Assembly (NCBI RefSeq): GCF_012276985.1
Contig: NZ_JAAXMM010000005.1
Span: 124,001-188,000 of the forward strand
Direction of reading: 5' to 3'
Length of the DNA: 64,000 nt
Source: Agrobacterium sp. a22-2
GTDB taxonomy: Bacteria; Pseudomonadota; Alphaproteobacteria; Rhizobiales; Rhizobiaceae
Position numbers and translations under genes: made by a program. The notes beneath the pieces were generated by a model, which was not told the DNA's origin, did no database searches, and saw only the letters and a list, made by a program, of their open reading frames with translations. Below are positions 8,870 through 19,108 of the stretch, piece by piece. Within the stretch, counting starts at the first letter, position 1. The number at the start of each line of letters is the position of its first letter.

Positions 8870-9934
8870 ATGAACACGGCAGCGACGCCGAAGGCGCAAG
8901 TTCCTGACATTGCGGCGCAAATTACCTTCGCGATGCGCACGATGGGCATATCGCCGATTCCGCGCAATTATGAGCTGTTTTACGAGGCTTACATCGGCGC
9001 CAACCCCGCACTCACTCGCGAATTGGCCGCGTTGGGCAGCCGTGCCACGCAGGAAGACCTCGACGCGATCGGCGAACAGTATTTCCGCAATCATACGCGC
9101 GTCTTCGAGACGGCCCATTCCAAGATCGTCGCCGAACTCGACGGGCTGCTGCGTTTGCTCCGGCAGGAGCAGAATTCGCTGGAAAGCTACAACAAGTTGC
9201 TTGGCGAAACCTATTCGCGCATCAATACTAAGAGCACTGCCAGCGCTGACATCCTGCGCAATGCCATCAACATACTGACGGAAGCGACCGGTAATACCAT
9301 GGCGCATGGCGAAAAGACCGTCGAGAGCGTCAGCCAGAAGTCCCAGGAAATGGACGATGTCCGCAAGGAACTGGACGAGTACAAACGGATCGCCAACACC
9401 GACTCGCTGACGAGGCTTGCCAACCGTCGTGCCTTCGACGACCGGCTGGCCAGCCTTTATGCCCATTCGGCCAACCCGGCCCTGACGGCACTCATCCTGA
9501 TCGACATCGATCATTTCAAGAAGATCAACGACACCTATGGCCACCCGGTCGGTGACAAGATTCTCGCCACCGTCGCCACCGTCATCCGCGCCAATGTGCG
9601 CAAGGATACGTTCGTGGCACGCACCGGCGGCGAAGAATTCGCCCTGATCGTCAACGGCAATACGCCTGATGAAGTCAACATGATCTGCGAGCGCATCCGC
9701 ATCGCGCTGGAGACAACGCCCTTCAAGAATTCCAAGACCGGCGTCAACTACGGACCCGTGACGATTTCGCTCGGCTACAGCATGGCCGGCGATTGCGAGG
9801 ATCCCGGCGAGCTCTACAGCAAATCCGACATCGCCCTTTATTGCGCGAAGAACACCGGACGAAACCGCACCCGGTTCTTTGAAGAAGGCATGAAGAAGGA
9901 CTTTTCCAAGAGCTGGCTGATCTACAAGCGTTGA
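8870..9934 (+). CDS. Diguanylate cyclase, soluble, GGEEF active site
   Basis: Makes cyclic di-GMP from two GTP. The 354-residue protein has no membrane helix. The first ~170 residues are a helical region beginning with QITFAMRTMGISPIPRNYE, seen in rhizobial cyclases of unknown input. The C-terminal GGDEF domain (from about residue 185) has LILIDIDHFKKINDTYGH and the active-site loop GGEEF. The inhibitory RxxD site is degenerate (RKDT at the expected place), so product feedback may be weak. The ATG at 8870 follows GGGAG; the open frame continues upstream but without family likeness. The next gene starts 37 bp downstream, suggesting cotranscription. Confidence 0.9.
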   Translation: MNTAATPKAQVPDIAAQITFAMRTMGISPIPRNYELFYEAYIGANPALTRELAALGSRATQEDLDAIGEQYFRNHTRVFETAHSKIVAELDGLLRLLRQEQNSLESYNKLLGETYSRINTKSTASADILRNAINILTEATGNTMAHGEKTVESVSQKSQEMDDVRKELDEYKRIANTDSLTRLANRRAFDDRLASLYAHSANPALTALILIDIDHFKKINDTYGHPVGDKILATVATVIRANVRKDTFVARTGGEEFALIVNGNTPDEVNMICERIRIALETTPFKNSKTGVNYGPVTISLGYSMAGDCEDPGELYSKSDIALYCAKNTGRNRTRFFEEGMKKDFSKSWLIYKR

Positions 9935-9971
9935 GCCCGGCTCGCACAGCCTGACATCAGAGCGAGACGGT

Positions 9972-11651
9972 ATGGATTCCAGCGACCCCACATCGACGCG
10001 ACTATCATCGGAGACGCTTGAGCGCGGCCAAAGGGCCGCCAATACCGTCATCGGTCTCTATGTACTGGCGATCGCGGCACTTGTGGCGGCCTTCCGCTTT
10101 CCGCCGATCCTCGATTTTCCGAACCACTATGCGCGCCTGTGGCTGATTTCAGGCGGTATCGAAATCGCGCCCTTTCCCGGCGTCTACGCGCTCGAATGGG
10201 ACCGGACGGCGACCAATGTCGGTATCGACCTCTTGACGCGGCTGATCGGTCCGACGATCGGGGTCGATCTTCTGGCGCATGTCTTCCTGTTTTTAGCCAT
10301 CGTCCTGCCGCCGCTTGGCGCCATTGCGTTACACCGGCGGCTGTTTGGCGGCAGCCATGTCTGGCAAATCGCCCTGCTGTTCACATCGTGGTGCGCCACC
10401 ATGATCGGTGGCTTCATCAACTTCCAGATCGGGCTCGGGCTGGCCCTGCTGTTTGCCGCCGCCGATCTCTCGCTGAAGCGGCGCCATCCGGCGATCACCT
10501 TTGCCTGGCGGATCGCGGCCGGCCTGATCCTGACGCTGAACCATGTCTTCTCGGTCGGCTTCTTCATCGTGCTGATCTGTGCGCTGGAAATTCCGGCGGA
10601 TCTGCGCGAACTCCACAAGCCCGGCAGGCTTGGCGGTGCGGCACGCCGGGTGTTGCTGGCGTCCGTAGCCGCTGCCCTGGCGCCCGTCTATATTTTCTTG
10701 AGCACCGACAACTTGCCGGCCGATTATCAGGGCCGGGTACCGACGGTATGGACCGACAATCTCGGCCTGCTTATCTCCAACCTCTTGTCCGGCATCTCGA
10801 CCTACCTGCCGGTCGTCGATCTTCTGTTCCTGCTGCCGATCGTGGCCGTCATAGGTTTTGCGCTCGTGACGCGCCGCTACCGCCTGCATGGCGGGCTGTT
10901 GCTTGGCGCTTGCGGACTGTTGCTGATCTCGATCATTTCGCCGACCCATATCCTGGGCACCGGCTGGATCAGCTGGCGCTTTCCGATCATGACCGGGCTG
11001 ACCCTGATGGCGATGATCTGCCCTTATCCGCAGGCCTCGCCCCGCCAGGCGGCCATGCTGGTCATCGCTCTTTGCCTGGCGGTGTTCGGCCGGACCGGCT
11101 GGATCGGCTACAATTGGTGGCAGGGCCAGAGCGACGTCGATGACGTGCTGCAGGCGATCGAACTGATCCCTCCCGGGTCGGCCGTGCTGCCCTTGCTGCA
11201 CGAGGTCGATGTCAGCGTCCGCTATGCCGCGCCGTGGCGGTTCTACGGACCGCGAAACCCGACCATCTGGCATCTGCCGACGCTGGCCGTGCCGATGGCC
11301 CATTCCTTCGTGCCGACCGTGTTTGCGGCGCGCGGCAAGCAGCCGCTGATGGTTCTGCCGCCGTGGAGCGAAATCGCCGTGCAGGACGGAGCCGTCGCCT
11401 CGATCGCCACATTGATATGCCCGAATAAGCGGCGGGAGGCCGAGGCCTTCGCGCCCTATCTCGCCCATTGGCATGAGCGTTTCGACTATGTGCTGGTGAT
11501 CAATGCCGATATGCCGGACCGGATCACCGGCGAGGAACGGCCCAAGGGGCTTCAGCTGATCCGCGACGGCGGCTTTGCCGATCTCTACAAGGTCGATCGG
11601 TCTGTGCCGCTGGATATCGACGCGGTCTCCTCGCCCTCCTGCCCGCAATAA
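9972..11651 (+). CDS. Polytopic membrane protein of unknown function, glycosyltransferase-C-like layout
   Basis: A 559-residue protein with about ten to twelve hydrophobic segments spread over residues 25-390, then a mainly soluble C-terminal domain of about 160 residues. The first membrane helix is followed by FRFPPILDFPNHYARLW, an acidic and Pro-rich loop of the kind seen in GT-C membrane glycosyltransferases. That layout (membrane bundle plus extracytoplasmic C-terminus) would fit transfer of a lipid-linked sugar, but no diagnostic motif is certain. It sits 37 bp behind a diguanylate cyclase gene and is probably in the same operon. Function is not known. Confidence 0.8.
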   Translation: MDSSDPTSTRLSSETLERGQRAANTVIGLYVLAIAALVAAFRFPPILDFPNHYARLWLISGGIEIAPFPGVYALEWDRTATNVGIDLLTRLIGPTIGVDLLAHVFLFLAIVLPPLGAIALHRRLFGGSHVWQIALLFTSWCATMIGGFINFQIGLGLALLFAAADLSLKRRHPAITFAWRIAAGLILTLNHVFSVGFFIVLICALEIPADLRELHKPGRLGGAARRVLLASVAAALAPVYIFLSTDNLPADYQGRVPTVWTDNLGLLISNLLSGISTYLPVVDLLFLLPIVAVIGFALVTRRYRLHGGLLLGACGLLLISIISPTHILGTGWISWRFPIMTGLTLMAMICPYPQASPRQAAMLVIALCLAVFGRTGWIGYNWWQGQSDVDDVLQAIELIPPGSAVLPLLHEVDVSVRYAAPWRFYGPRNPTIWHLPTLAVPMAHSFVPTVFAARGKQPLMVLPPWSEIAVQDGAVASIATLICPNKRREAEAFAPYLAHWHERFDYVLVINADMPDRITGEERPKGLQLIRDGGFADLYKVDRSVPLDIDAVSSPSCPQ

Positions 11652-11664
11652 CGATCGCCGGCGG

Positions 11665-12273
11665 TCACCACATGGTCTTGGCGGCGCGGCCGGCCCATTC
11701 GCGGTCGTAGGTATCCTTGTCGAAATCGGCTTTCGCGGCTTTGAGCAAAGTTCCGGGCGTCGGCAAATCAGCCGGATCGACGAACTGCTCGGGGTTCCAC
11801 AGCTCGGCGCGGATGACGGCGCGGGCGCACTGGAAATAAACCTCGTCGATGGCGATCACGGCAACGCTGCGCGGATGTTTGCCATCCATGTCGAAGCTTT
11901 CCAGCAAGGCGGGATCGACTGAAATCTCGGCCCGCCCGTTGATGCGCATGGTGGTATTCGACCCCGGCACGAGAAACATCAGCGCTACCCTGGGATCGCG
12001 GACGATGTTCAAAAGCGAGTCGATTCGGTTGTTGCCGCGCCAGTCCGGCAAGAGCAGCGTGGCGTCGTCCCGGATGCGGACCACCCCGCCGAGATCGCCG
12101 CGCGGTGAGCAGTCCAGCCCCTCGGGGCCGACGGTCGCCAGAGCAACGAAAGGAGACGCTTCGATCATCTGGCGGTATTCAGCCGTCAAGGTCCTCGTCA
12201 CCTTGACGAGCGAGGCCTCGCTCACGCCGTCATAGATCGCCTTCAGTTCCTCCACCGTCCTGATAATCGTCAT
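11665..12273 (-). CDS. Pyridoxamine 5'-phosphate oxidase-like FMN protein
   Basis: A 202-residue flavoprotein of the split beta-barrel family. PFVALATVGPEGLDCSPRGD and LLPDWRGNNRIDSLLNIVRDPRVALMF-type sequence are typical of the FMN-binding PPOX-like group related to mycobacterial MSMEG_1061. It probably reduces or oxidises a small molecule with FMN or F420; the substrate is unknown. The start at 12273 follows AGGACAGGG. It is convergent with the membrane protein gene, 13 bp away, and is followed upstream by a hydrolase on the same strand. Confidence 0.85.
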   Translation of the reverse strand: MTIIRTVEELKAIYDGVSEASLVKVTRTLTAEYRQMIEASPFVALATVGPEGLDCSPRGDLGGVVRIRDDATLLLPDWRGNNRIDSLLNIVRDPRVALMFLVPGSNTTMRINGRAEISVDPALLESFDMDGKHPRSVAVIAIDEVYFQCARAVIRAELWNPEQFVDPADLPTPGTLLKAAKADFDKDTYDREWAGRAAKTMW

Positions 12274-12353
12274 CGCCCTGCCCTGTCCTTGAAATGCAGT
12301 CCGCCTAAAGGGCCAGCATGACGATAGGATGACAAAATGCAACGCTGCCCTGA

Positions 12354-13256
12354 TCAGGCGGCAGCGCTGTCGGCATCGTCCCGCAGGAAGGCGGAGATGC
12401 CCTGCATGACCTCCGGCGCGCTGACGATGCGGCGGTGGCCGAAGCCATTGGCCCAGTGAAAGCGCACATGCGGACCGGCCGAGGCATAGCGGCGGGCATG
12501 GTCGACCGCCACTTCCTTGTCGTCCTCGGCATGCACGACCAGCAGCGGCGCTCGCAGCCGCTGCGAGATGGCCACGGTATCGAAGGCGTCCAGACTGCAG
12601 CCCGCCACGGTTTCGGCATGGCGCACCAGTTCACGACGAACGGCGGGCGACAGGAGCAGGGCGTTTGAGAAATCCCGAAACAGCCAGTGAATTTCGCTCG
12701 GCGAGCCGATGACGGCAAGCTTGTCCACATACAACTGCCCGGCCCCAGCCATGACACCGCCGTGGGCGATCATCAGACCGGCACCGCCGAAGGAGTGGCC
12801 GACCGCTCCGTCGAACGGGCCGAAACACTCCTGCGCCTGGATGACCGCATCGACCGCCATGCGCATGTTGAGCCGCCGTCCGGCCGACTTGCCATGCCCT
12901 GGCAGGTCGAGCACCACCACTTCGGCGCCGGTCGAGGCCAGGCTTTCCGCCAGTTCCGAGACATACAGGGCGCCTGCTCCCCAGCCGTGGACGACCAGAA
13001 ATCGTTTTGCGGCGCGATGTGCCCCGGCAAAGCGATAGGCCATGACCTGCCCATGGGCCATGTCGAACGGCATTTCGACAGCGCGAGATAGACGCTGCCG
13101 GCCCGCCTCCACCGCAAGCCGCGCCTTCCCACCCTTCGGGCGGCGCGACGGTGTGCGGCAGAACAGTTCGAAGGCCAGCCTGCCGGTCACCTTCGGCGCG
13201 ACCCGACCGGCGGCGGCCAAGCCAAGACGGATGACGTTGAGCGCGAAGGATGCCAT
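12354..13256 (-). CDS. Alpha/beta hydrolase
   Basis: A 300-residue serine hydrolase. VVHGWGAG forms the oxyanion region, GHSFGG holds the nucleophile Ser, HAEDDKEV the catalytic Asp and NGFGHRRI the His, all in family order. It is divergent from a MarR regulator with only 47 bp between the two starts, where a palindrome lies. The arrangement suggests that the hydrolase is controlled by that regulator, perhaps in response to an aromatic or toxic ester, but the substrate cannot be read from sequence. Confidence 0.88.
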   Translation of the reverse strand: MASFALNVIRLGLAAAGRVAPKVTGRLAFELFCRTPSRRPKGGKARLAVEAGRQRLSRAVEMPFDMAHGQVMAYRFAGAHRAAKRFLVVHGWGAGALYVSELAESLASTGAEVVVLDLPGHGKSAGRRLNMRMAVDAVIQAQECFGPFDGAVGHSFGGAGLMIAHGGVMAGAGQLYVDKLAVIGSPSEIHWLFRDFSNALLLSPAVRRELVRHAETVAGCSLDAFDTVAISQRLRAPLLVVHAEDDKEVAVDHARRYASAGPHVRFHWANGFGHRRIVSAPEVMQGISAFLRDDADSAAA

Positions 13257-13274
13257 AGTGGGATTCCCGATTAA

Positions 13275-13290
13275 TGTTCAATGATGAACA
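13275..13290. promoter_or_regulatory. Palindromic operator between hydrolase and marR
   Basis: TGTTCA-ATGA-TGAACA is a perfect 6-4-6 palindrome in the 47 bp divergent promoter region; a third TGAACA half-site lies at 13305-13310 over the marR start codon. Size and place fit a MarR dimer site shutting off both genes. Confidence 0.6.
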
Positions 13291-13303
13291 ATAAAGTGCA
13301 AGA

Positions 13304-13771
13304 ATGAACAAAAAGCAAGCCCTGCCGTGGGATCATCCGCGGTTTCGAAGCTGGATTGCGGTCGGCCGCAGCTGCCAGATGATGCAGACCGTGCTGACAC
13401 GCGCACTTGCCGATCTCGACATCAAGCCGCCGCATCTGGATATCTTGATCAATCTCTACCGCTTCGACGGCATTTCGCAGCAGGAACTGGCCCGCAAGCT
13501 TCTGGTCGGCCGCTCGAACATGAGCATGCTGCTGCCGCAGATGGAAAAGCGCGGGCTGATCGAGCGGCGCGGCGATACCCGCGACAAGCGCGTGCTCAGG
13601 CTGCACCTGACCGATGCCGGCCGCCACACGGCCGAGCAGGCCATGACGATCCAGACCGACCTGATCGAACGCACCCTGTCGACCACGAACCTGGAGCAAT
13701 GCACGGCCATGGCGGAGGTTCTGGAAGGCGTCGTCAAGGCGCTGCAACAGGAATTTGCCGAGGAGTTGTAA
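13304..13771 (+). CDS. MarR-family transcriptional regulator
   Basis: A 155-residue winged-helix regulator. The DNA-binding part is SQQELARKLLVGRSNMSMLL followed by the wing RRGDTRDKRVLRLHLTDAG, which matches the MarR pattern DxRDxR closely. The N- and C-terminal helices form the dimer interface. It is divergent from the alpha/beta hydrolase, and its start codon overlaps a half-site of the palindromic operator, so autorepression is likely. The inducing ligand is unknown. Confidence 0.92.
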   Translation: MNKKQALPWDHPRFRSWIAVGRSCQMMQTVLTRALADLDIKPPHLDILINLYRFDGISQQELARKLLVGRSNMSMLLPQMEKRGLIERRGDTRDKRVLRLHLTDAGRHTAEQAMTIQTDLIERTLSTTNLEQCTAMAEVLEGVVKALQQEFAEEL

Positions 13772-13789
13772 AACGTCCCGGCAGCCGGT

Positions 13790-14149
13790 TCAGTTGCCGC
13801 GGCTAAGGCCCTTGGCCGCCAGATCCGCCTCATAGGCGACAAACATCTCGCCACCCTTTTCGCCGAGTTCGCGCAGATAGGCCCAGGTGAAAATGCCGGT
13901 GTCATGGCCGTCGTTGAAACCGATGCGCACGGCATAATTTCCGGTCGGAATCACCGCGTTGATTTCGACGTTGCGTTTGCCCGGAACGGTCACCTGCTGG
14001 CCCGGGCCATGGCCCTTGACCTCGGCGGACGGCGACAGCACGCGCAGCATTTCGGCCGGCAGATCGTGGCTCTTGCCATCGTTGAAGGCCACGGACAGCA
14101 GCCGCCGGTCCTTCGAGACCTTCAGTTCAGTCGGCCAGATATCGCTCAT
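13790..14149 (-). CDS. DUF971 domain protein
   Basis: A 119-residue protein of the DUF971 family, which corresponds to the N-terminal domain of gamma-butyrobetaine hydroxylases. Recognised by WPTELKVSKDRRLLSVAFNDG and the end segment GIFTWAYLRELGEKG. Stand-alone members are common in proteobacteria and often lie close to molybdenum-cofactor or iron-sulfur genes, as here beside the divergent moaA; a link to Fe-S or Moco assembly is a guess. The ATG at 14149 is chosen because the family sequence begins there; an ATG at 14179 would add ten residues. Confidence 0.82.
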   Translation of the reverse strand: MSDIWPTELKVSKDRRLLSVAFNDGKSHDLPAEMLRVLSPSAEVKGHGPGQQVTVPGKRNVEINAVIPTGNYAVRIGFNDGHDTGIFTWAYLRELGEKGGEMFVAYEADLAAKGLSRGN

Positions 14150-14296
14150 CACTTCGCCCAGTTCATTCGTTAAGGACATGAGACCTACGCGTGCCACTTG
14201 TGCAGTGCAAGACCTTTTACCCCTGAGATAACGCGCCATTTACTTGACGCGGCCCGGCGAAACACCCAGTTTATGGGTGAGACTAGGAGATTTCCC

Positions 14297-15346
14297 TTGG
14301 ACCACAGTTCCGGATCATTCGACAACGCACAGCCGCTCGCCTTCACAGGAGGGCCGATGGTCGATCCGTTCGGCCGTTCCGTGACCTATCTGCGCGTGTC
14401 GGTGACGGATCGCTGCGATTTCCGCTGCACCTATTGCATGGCGGAAAACATGACCTTCCTGCCGAAGAAGGATCTGCTGACGCTTGAAGAACTGGACCGA
14501 CTCTGTTCCGCCTTCATCGTCAAGGGCGTGCGCAAGCTGCGCCTGACCGGCGGCGAGCCGCTGGTGCGCAAGAACATCATGCATCTGATCCGCCAACTGG
14601 GTCGGCACCTTGAGACCGGTGCTCTGGAGGAACTGACGCTGACCACCAACGGCTCGCAGCTGTCGCGCTATGCGGCGGAACTGGCCGATTGCGGCGTGCG
14701 GCGCATCAATGTCTCCATGGACACGCTGGATGCCGCCAAGTTCCGCACCATCACCCGCTGGGGCGAAATCGACAAGGTTCTGGAGGGCATCGAAGCGGCG
14801 CAGGCAGCGGGCATCCATGTGAAGATCAATGCGGTGGCGCTGAAGGACTTCAATGAGCAGGAAATCCCCGAGCTGATGCGCTTCGCCCATGGCAAGGGCA
14901 TGGACCTGACGCTGATCGAAACCATGCCGATGGGCGAGATCGACGAGGACCGCACCGACCGCTATCTGCCGCTGTCGACGGTGCGGGCGCGGCTGGAGGA
15001 CAGTTTCACGCTAACCGACAATGGCTACCAGACAGGCGGACCGGCGCGTTATGTGACAGTGCAGGAAACCGGCGGGCGTCTCGGCTTCATCACGCCGATG
15101 ACCCATAACTTCTGCGAGAGCTGCAACCGGGTGCGGCTCACCTGTACCGGCACGCTCTATATGTGCCTTGGCCAGAACGATGCGGCGGATCTTCGCACCG
15201 CCCTGCGCGCCTCCGACGACGACGCCTATCTGTCGGCGGCCATCGACGAGGCCATCGGCCGCAAGCCCAAGGGGCACGACTTCATCATCGACCGCAAGGC
15301 CAACCGTCCGGCTGTCGCCCGCCACATGAGCGTGACGGGCGGCTGA
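14297..15346 (+). CDS. moaA: GTP 3',8-cyclase MoaA, molybdenum cofactor biosynthesis
   Basis: Radical SAM enzyme that cyclises GTP in the first step of molybdopterin synthesis. The N-terminal cluster motif CDFRCTYC and the C-terminal second-cluster cysteines CESCNRVRL...C are both present. The best start is a TTG at 14297 with AGGAG seven bases upstream, giving 349 residues, the usual rhizobial length; an ATG at 14273 lacks such a site. The C-terminus ends in MSVTGG, so the conserved Gly-Gly tail needed by MoaA is intact. mobA and mobB are 5 kb downstream on the same strand. Confidence 0.95.
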   Translation: MDHSSGSFDNAQPLAFTGGPMVDPFGRSVTYLRVSVTDRCDFRCTYCMAENMTFLPKKDLLTLEELDRLCSAFIVKGVRKLRLTGGEPLVRKNIMHLIRQLGRHLETGALEELTLTTNGSQLSRYAAELADCGVRRINVSMDTLDAAKFRTITRWGEIDKVLEGIEAAQAAGIHVKINAVALKDFNEQEIPELMRFAHGKGMDLTLIETMPMGEIDEDRTDRYLPLSTVRARLEDSFTLTDNGYQTGGPARYVTVQETGGRLGFITPMTHNFCESCNRVRLTCTGTLYMCLGQNDAADLRTALRASDDDAYLSAAIDEAIGRKPKGHDFIIDRKANRPAVARHMSVTGG

Positions 15347-15358
15347 CCTTCGGCTCAC

Positions 15359-17911
15359 CTATGCCGAAAGGCGACGGGCCGGGGCGTAGCCGTGCCCCTG
15401 CGTCTGCTCCGTCAGATCCCGCGTCTTGAACTGTTCGATTTTGCTGGTCAGCAGTTCAACCCGCTGGCGCAGGCCATGAATCTCGGCATTGTTTTCCTCG
15501 ACCATGGCGGCGTTGCGCTGGGTGATCAGTTCCACGTCCTGCACGGCGCGCGACACTTCGCTGATGCCGACCGACTGCTCGCTGGTGGCCGAGGATATAT
15601 TCTCGACCAGCGTCTGCACATCTTCGACCTGGTGGATGATCTCGGCCAGCGCCTCGCCGGTCTGCTCGACCAGTTGCACGCCACTCTGTACCTGCGTCGC
15701 CGAGACCGAAATCAATCCCTTGATCTCCTTGGCGGCATTGGCGCAGCGCTGGGCCAGTTCGCGAACTTCTTGGGCAACCACGGCAAAACCACGCCCCGCC
15801 TCGCCGGCGCGGGCAGCTTCGACACCGGCATTGAGGGCCAAAAGGTTAGTCTGGAAGGCGATCTCGTCGATGACGCCGATGATGGTGGAGATCTTTTCCG
15901 AGGAGCGATTGATTTCGCCCATGGCGGCGACCGCCTTGTCGACCACTTCGCCCGAGCGGCGCGCCTGGGAACGGGCCGTGGTGACCGACTGCTTGGTGCG
16001 GCCGGCACTTTCGGCGGTGCTGCGGACGACATCGCCGAGGCGCGCCAGGGCACGGGCGCTCTGTTCCAGGGCAGCGGCCTGCTGTTCGGTGCGCTTGGCA
16101 AGATCGTCGGCCGATACGGCCAGATTACCGGTACCGGCGTTGATCTCCTCGGCGGTATCGCGGACATCGGCGAGCGTGACGCGCAGCGCTTCCACGGCCT
16201 CGTTATAGGTTTCCGCCATGTCGACGAAATCGGCCGGCAGGTCGCGGCTCATCTTGCGTTCCAGATTGCCTTCCGACAGCGCATGCAGCACGGAGGACAG
16301 CGCCTCAAGGGCTGCACGCTGTTCCGCCTCGACCTGCTGGCGCTCACGCATGCGGCGCTCGCTTTCCTCGGTCGACAATTGCCGCGCCGAGGCAGCCTCT
16401 TCCTCCAGCCGGCGGTTCTCGATCGCCGCATCGCGGAAAACCGAAACCGAGCGCACCATGTCACCGATCTCGTCGCGCCGGCCGCGGCCGTCGATGGCAA
16501 CGCCAAGGTCACCACTGGCAAGCCGGCTCATGATCTCGGTGATGCGGCGTAGCGGCGAGCGCAGGGTCTCGATCAACAGCAGACCGCCGATGATCGCCAT
16601 CAAAGTCCCGAGGACCATGGCGATCACGGAAATCGAGGCCGAGCGTTCGCTGTCCTCGCGGCCCAGTTCCTGGGCATTGCTGACAAAATCGCGCAAGGCC
16701 GCCATGCTGGCGGACACGGTGGCGGTCGCCTGCTGGCGTTCGTTCTTCCAGGCCGCTTCTGCGGCGAGAAGATCGGCCGAGCGCTTTTCGATGGCCAAGG
16801 CCAGCGGCTCGACCTTGGCGTCGAAATCGCGCATCGTGCTGTTCTTGGCGCCGAGTTCCGAAACCTTGGCCGCCGCCGTGCGGATCGTTGCCAGATCCGA
16901 CAGCACAAGCTGGCGCGATGCGTCGTCGCGGGCGCTCATCATGCGCTCGGCATGCAGTTGCAGCGTATCGAGATGGCGCAGCACATTGTCCACCTGCTCC
17001 AGCAATTCCTTCTGGCCGGCCACCAGCTTGTCGAGGCCGACGAAACGATCGGCGGCGACGTCGGAATTCTTGGCGGCCTGCAAAACCATGTCCTGCTCGA
17101 TGAGCACGAAGGACGACAGGACCGGCGCCAAGGCGGAGGCCTTCTCATCCGGCGAGACCGTCGAATTGACGATCGCATCCAGCTTGGCCATGGCGTCACG
17201 GATCTTGACGAGCGTCGTCGCGCCCTTCTTGGAGATCAGCACTTCGGCCTTGGCAAGTTCCTTGACGATGGAATTGGAATAGAGTTTCACCTCGTCAAGC
17301 TGCTCTTCCGGCGTAAACGCCATCTGTACCGCGGCGCGCATCTTGCCCATCTTGTCGGTCAGCCCCTTGAAGGCTGCGGCATCGAACAGCAGCTCCTTGG
17401 CAAAACGCTCCTTCTCGACGAAATCGGCACTGACGAAATCGACCTGCTTGGCAACAAGGTCACTTTCCGCGTCGGTGGCAGCAAGCGTGGCGCCCAGATC
17501 GGCACCGATCGCGTCGCGTTCGACCTTGTTGGCCCACATTCGGTCGACCGTGGCGCTGACCGCGGCGCCAAGGGCGCGAACCGTGTCCAGGCTTTCGGCC
17601 TTGGCCTGCCCCGCAAGCACGCCGTCGAGAACCGCAACACCGCTTTGCTGATCGGCGATTGCCTGCGTCAGTTGACCCTTGGTCGCATCGGCCGGTTCCA
17701 TCGAGAACTCCTGCAAGGCGGCCTGCAGCTCCTCCAGATCACTGATATTGCCGATCGTGGCGCGGGTCACCGTCATGTGGCCGTTGAGCATGTTGGCCGT
17801 GTGATAGCCCAGCAGGCCAACGCCTGCCATCAGCACCACCAAGGGCACGACGAAGATCAAAACCTTCGTGACGATACGGCGTCCCTGCAAAAGGCGATCG
17901 ATGAAAGACAT
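15359..17911 (-). CDS. Methyl-accepting chemotaxis protein with large periplasmic sensor
   Basis: An 850-residue transmembrane chemoreceptor. Membrane helix 1 is at about residues 15-38, followed by a long (about 385-residue) mostly helical periplasmic domain of the size seen in helical bimodular sensors. Helix 2 is at about 424-450, then HAMP ([21 protein letters not shown]) and the signalling domain with the hairpin tip [21 protein letters not shown] near residue 690. No CheR-binding pentapeptide is seen at the C-terminus (ends RRLSA). The ATG at 17911 follows CGGAG at good spacing. Ligand unknown. Confidence 0.93.
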   Translation of the reverse strand: MSFIDRLLQGRRIVTKVLIFVVPLVVLMAGVGLLGYHTANMLNGHMTVTRATIGNISDLEELQAALQEFSMEPADATKGQLTQAIADQQSGVAVLDGVLAGQAKAESLDTVRALGAAVSATVDRMWANKVERDAIGADLGATLAATDAESDLVAKQVDFVSADFVEKERFAKELLFDAAAFKGLTDKMGKMRAAVQMAFTPEEQLDEVKLYSNSIVKELAKAEVLISKKGATTLVKIRDAMAKLDAIVNSTVSPDEKASALAPVLSSFVLIEQDMVLQAAKNSDVAADRFVGLDKLVAGQKELLEQVDNVLRHLDTLQLHAERMMSARDDASRQLVLSDLATIRTAAAKVSELGAKNSTMRDFDAKVEPLALAIEKRSADLLAAEAAWKNERQQATATVSASMAALRDFVSNAQELGREDSERSASISVIAMVLGTLMAIIGGLLLIETLRSPLRRITEIMSRLASGDLGVAIDGRGRRDEIGDMVRSVSVFRDAAIENRRLEEEAASARQLSTEESERRMRERQQVEAEQRAALEALSSVLHALSEGNLERKMSRDLPADFVDMAETYNEAVEALRVTLADVRDTAEEINAGTGNLAVSADDLAKRTEQQAAALEQSARALARLGDVVRSTAESAGRTKQSVTTARSQARRSGEVVDKAVAAMGEINRSSEKISTIIGVIDEIAFQTNLLALNAGVEAARAGEAGRGFAVVAQEVRELAQRCANAAKEIKGLISVSATQVQSGVQLVEQTGEALAEIIHQVEDVQTLVENISSATSEQSVGISEVSRAVQDVELITQRNAAMVEENNAEIHGLRQRVELLTSKIEQFKTRDLTEQTQGHGYAPARRLSA

Positions 17912-18159
17912 GGCAACTCCGGACAGGTATCCCTTGTCCGCAAGGCATCTGCGGCGTATCGGGCGCTCGGACATCGCCTCATGCGAAATCATGACACACA
18001 CTCGGAAATGAAGTTTGACCTTTGGTTAATCCGCCACATGGATTTTCGCGGCGCAGCATCGATTTGCAGCCTTTCAGCGCATTCATTTGCCGAAAAGCGA
18101 TTTTGCATTGCTAACTTATGGTCTAGAAGGGGCCACCGACGAACAGGATACTCCCCAGC

Positions 18160-19071
18160 ATGGCATTGTCGAACAACATGAAAGGCGCCGTTCTCATGGC
18201 ACTTTCGATGGCAGGATTCACCTGCAACGATGCGCTGGTAAAAGCGGTCACGCCCTTCGTGAATGTCGGGCAGATCATGTTCGTCCGCGGAGCGCTGACC
18301 ACCGTTCTCGTCTATGTCATCGCCCGGCAGATGGGCGCTCTGCGGCATGTCCGCATTCTGAAGGATCCGATGATCCTGCTGCGCATCGGCTTCGAGATCC
18401 TGGCGGCGATCACCTATCTGAGCGCGCTCGGCAATATCCCGCTCGCCAATGCCTCGTCGATCCTGCAGTCGCTGCCGCTGGCCGTGACGCTCGGCGCGGC
18501 ACTGGTGCTGAAAGAACCCGTCGGCTGGCGGCGCTGGACCGCCATCCTGATCGGCTTTCTTGGCGTCATGATCATCATTCGCCCCGGCCCGGAAGGCTTT
18601 ACCCTCGCCTCGCTCTATGTCGTCGTCAGCGTTTTTGCCGCCGCCTCGCGAGACCTGGCGACCAAGAAGATCGGCGCCTCCACGCCATCCCTGACGGTGA
18701 CGCTGTTTACCGCCGTCGGCAACGCGATCGTCGGCGCTCTTCTCATCGTGCCGATGGGCGGCTGGCAGCCGATGTCGGGCTCGACCTTCGGATTGTTAGC
18801 GCTGGCATCGCTGCTGGTCTTCGTCGGCTATCAATCCATCGTCATGGCGATGCGCACCGGCGAAATCTCCTTCATCGCACCGTTCCGCTATACCAGCCTG
18901 CTCTGGGCGCTCGGCCTCGGCATCGTCTTTTTCGGGGAAACGCCGGATATCTGGATGATTTTTGGCGCGACCGTCGTCATCTGCTCCGGGCTCTACACAT
19001 TCTACCGGGAAAACAAGCGGCAATTGGCCGATCCGGTCGGACAGGAATCGCAACCAGGATCGCCGGTCTGA
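18160..19071 (+). CDS. DMT-superfamily transporter with two EamA domains
   Basis: A 303-residue inner-membrane protein with ten predicted helices arranged as two EamA repeats. The first repeat ends near residue 140 (GFLGVMIIIRPGP), and the second ends with IFGATVVICSGLYTFYRE. Such proteins export metabolites or amino acids; the substrate is unknown. It is the first gene of a four-gene plus-strand run with an MFS transporter, mobA and mobB, spaced 37 bp from the MFS gene. Confidence 0.88.
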   Translation: MALSNNMKGAVLMALSMAGFTCNDALVKAVTPFVNVGQIMFVRGALTTVLVYVIARQMGALRHVRILKDPMILLRIGFEILAAITYLSALGNIPLANASSILQSLPLAVTLGAALVLKEPVGWRRWTAILIGFLGVMIIIRPGPEGFTLASLYVVVSVFAAASRDLATKKIGASTPSLTVTLFTAVGNAIVGALLIVPMGGWQPMSGSTFGLLALASLLVFVGYQSIVMAMRTGEISFIAPFRYTSLLWALGLGIVFFGETPDIWMIFGATVVICSGLYTFYRENKRQLADPVGQESQPGSPV

Positions 19072-19108
19072 TGATGCGCGCGGCAGGTCTGCGACGGAGT
19101 GCGCAACG

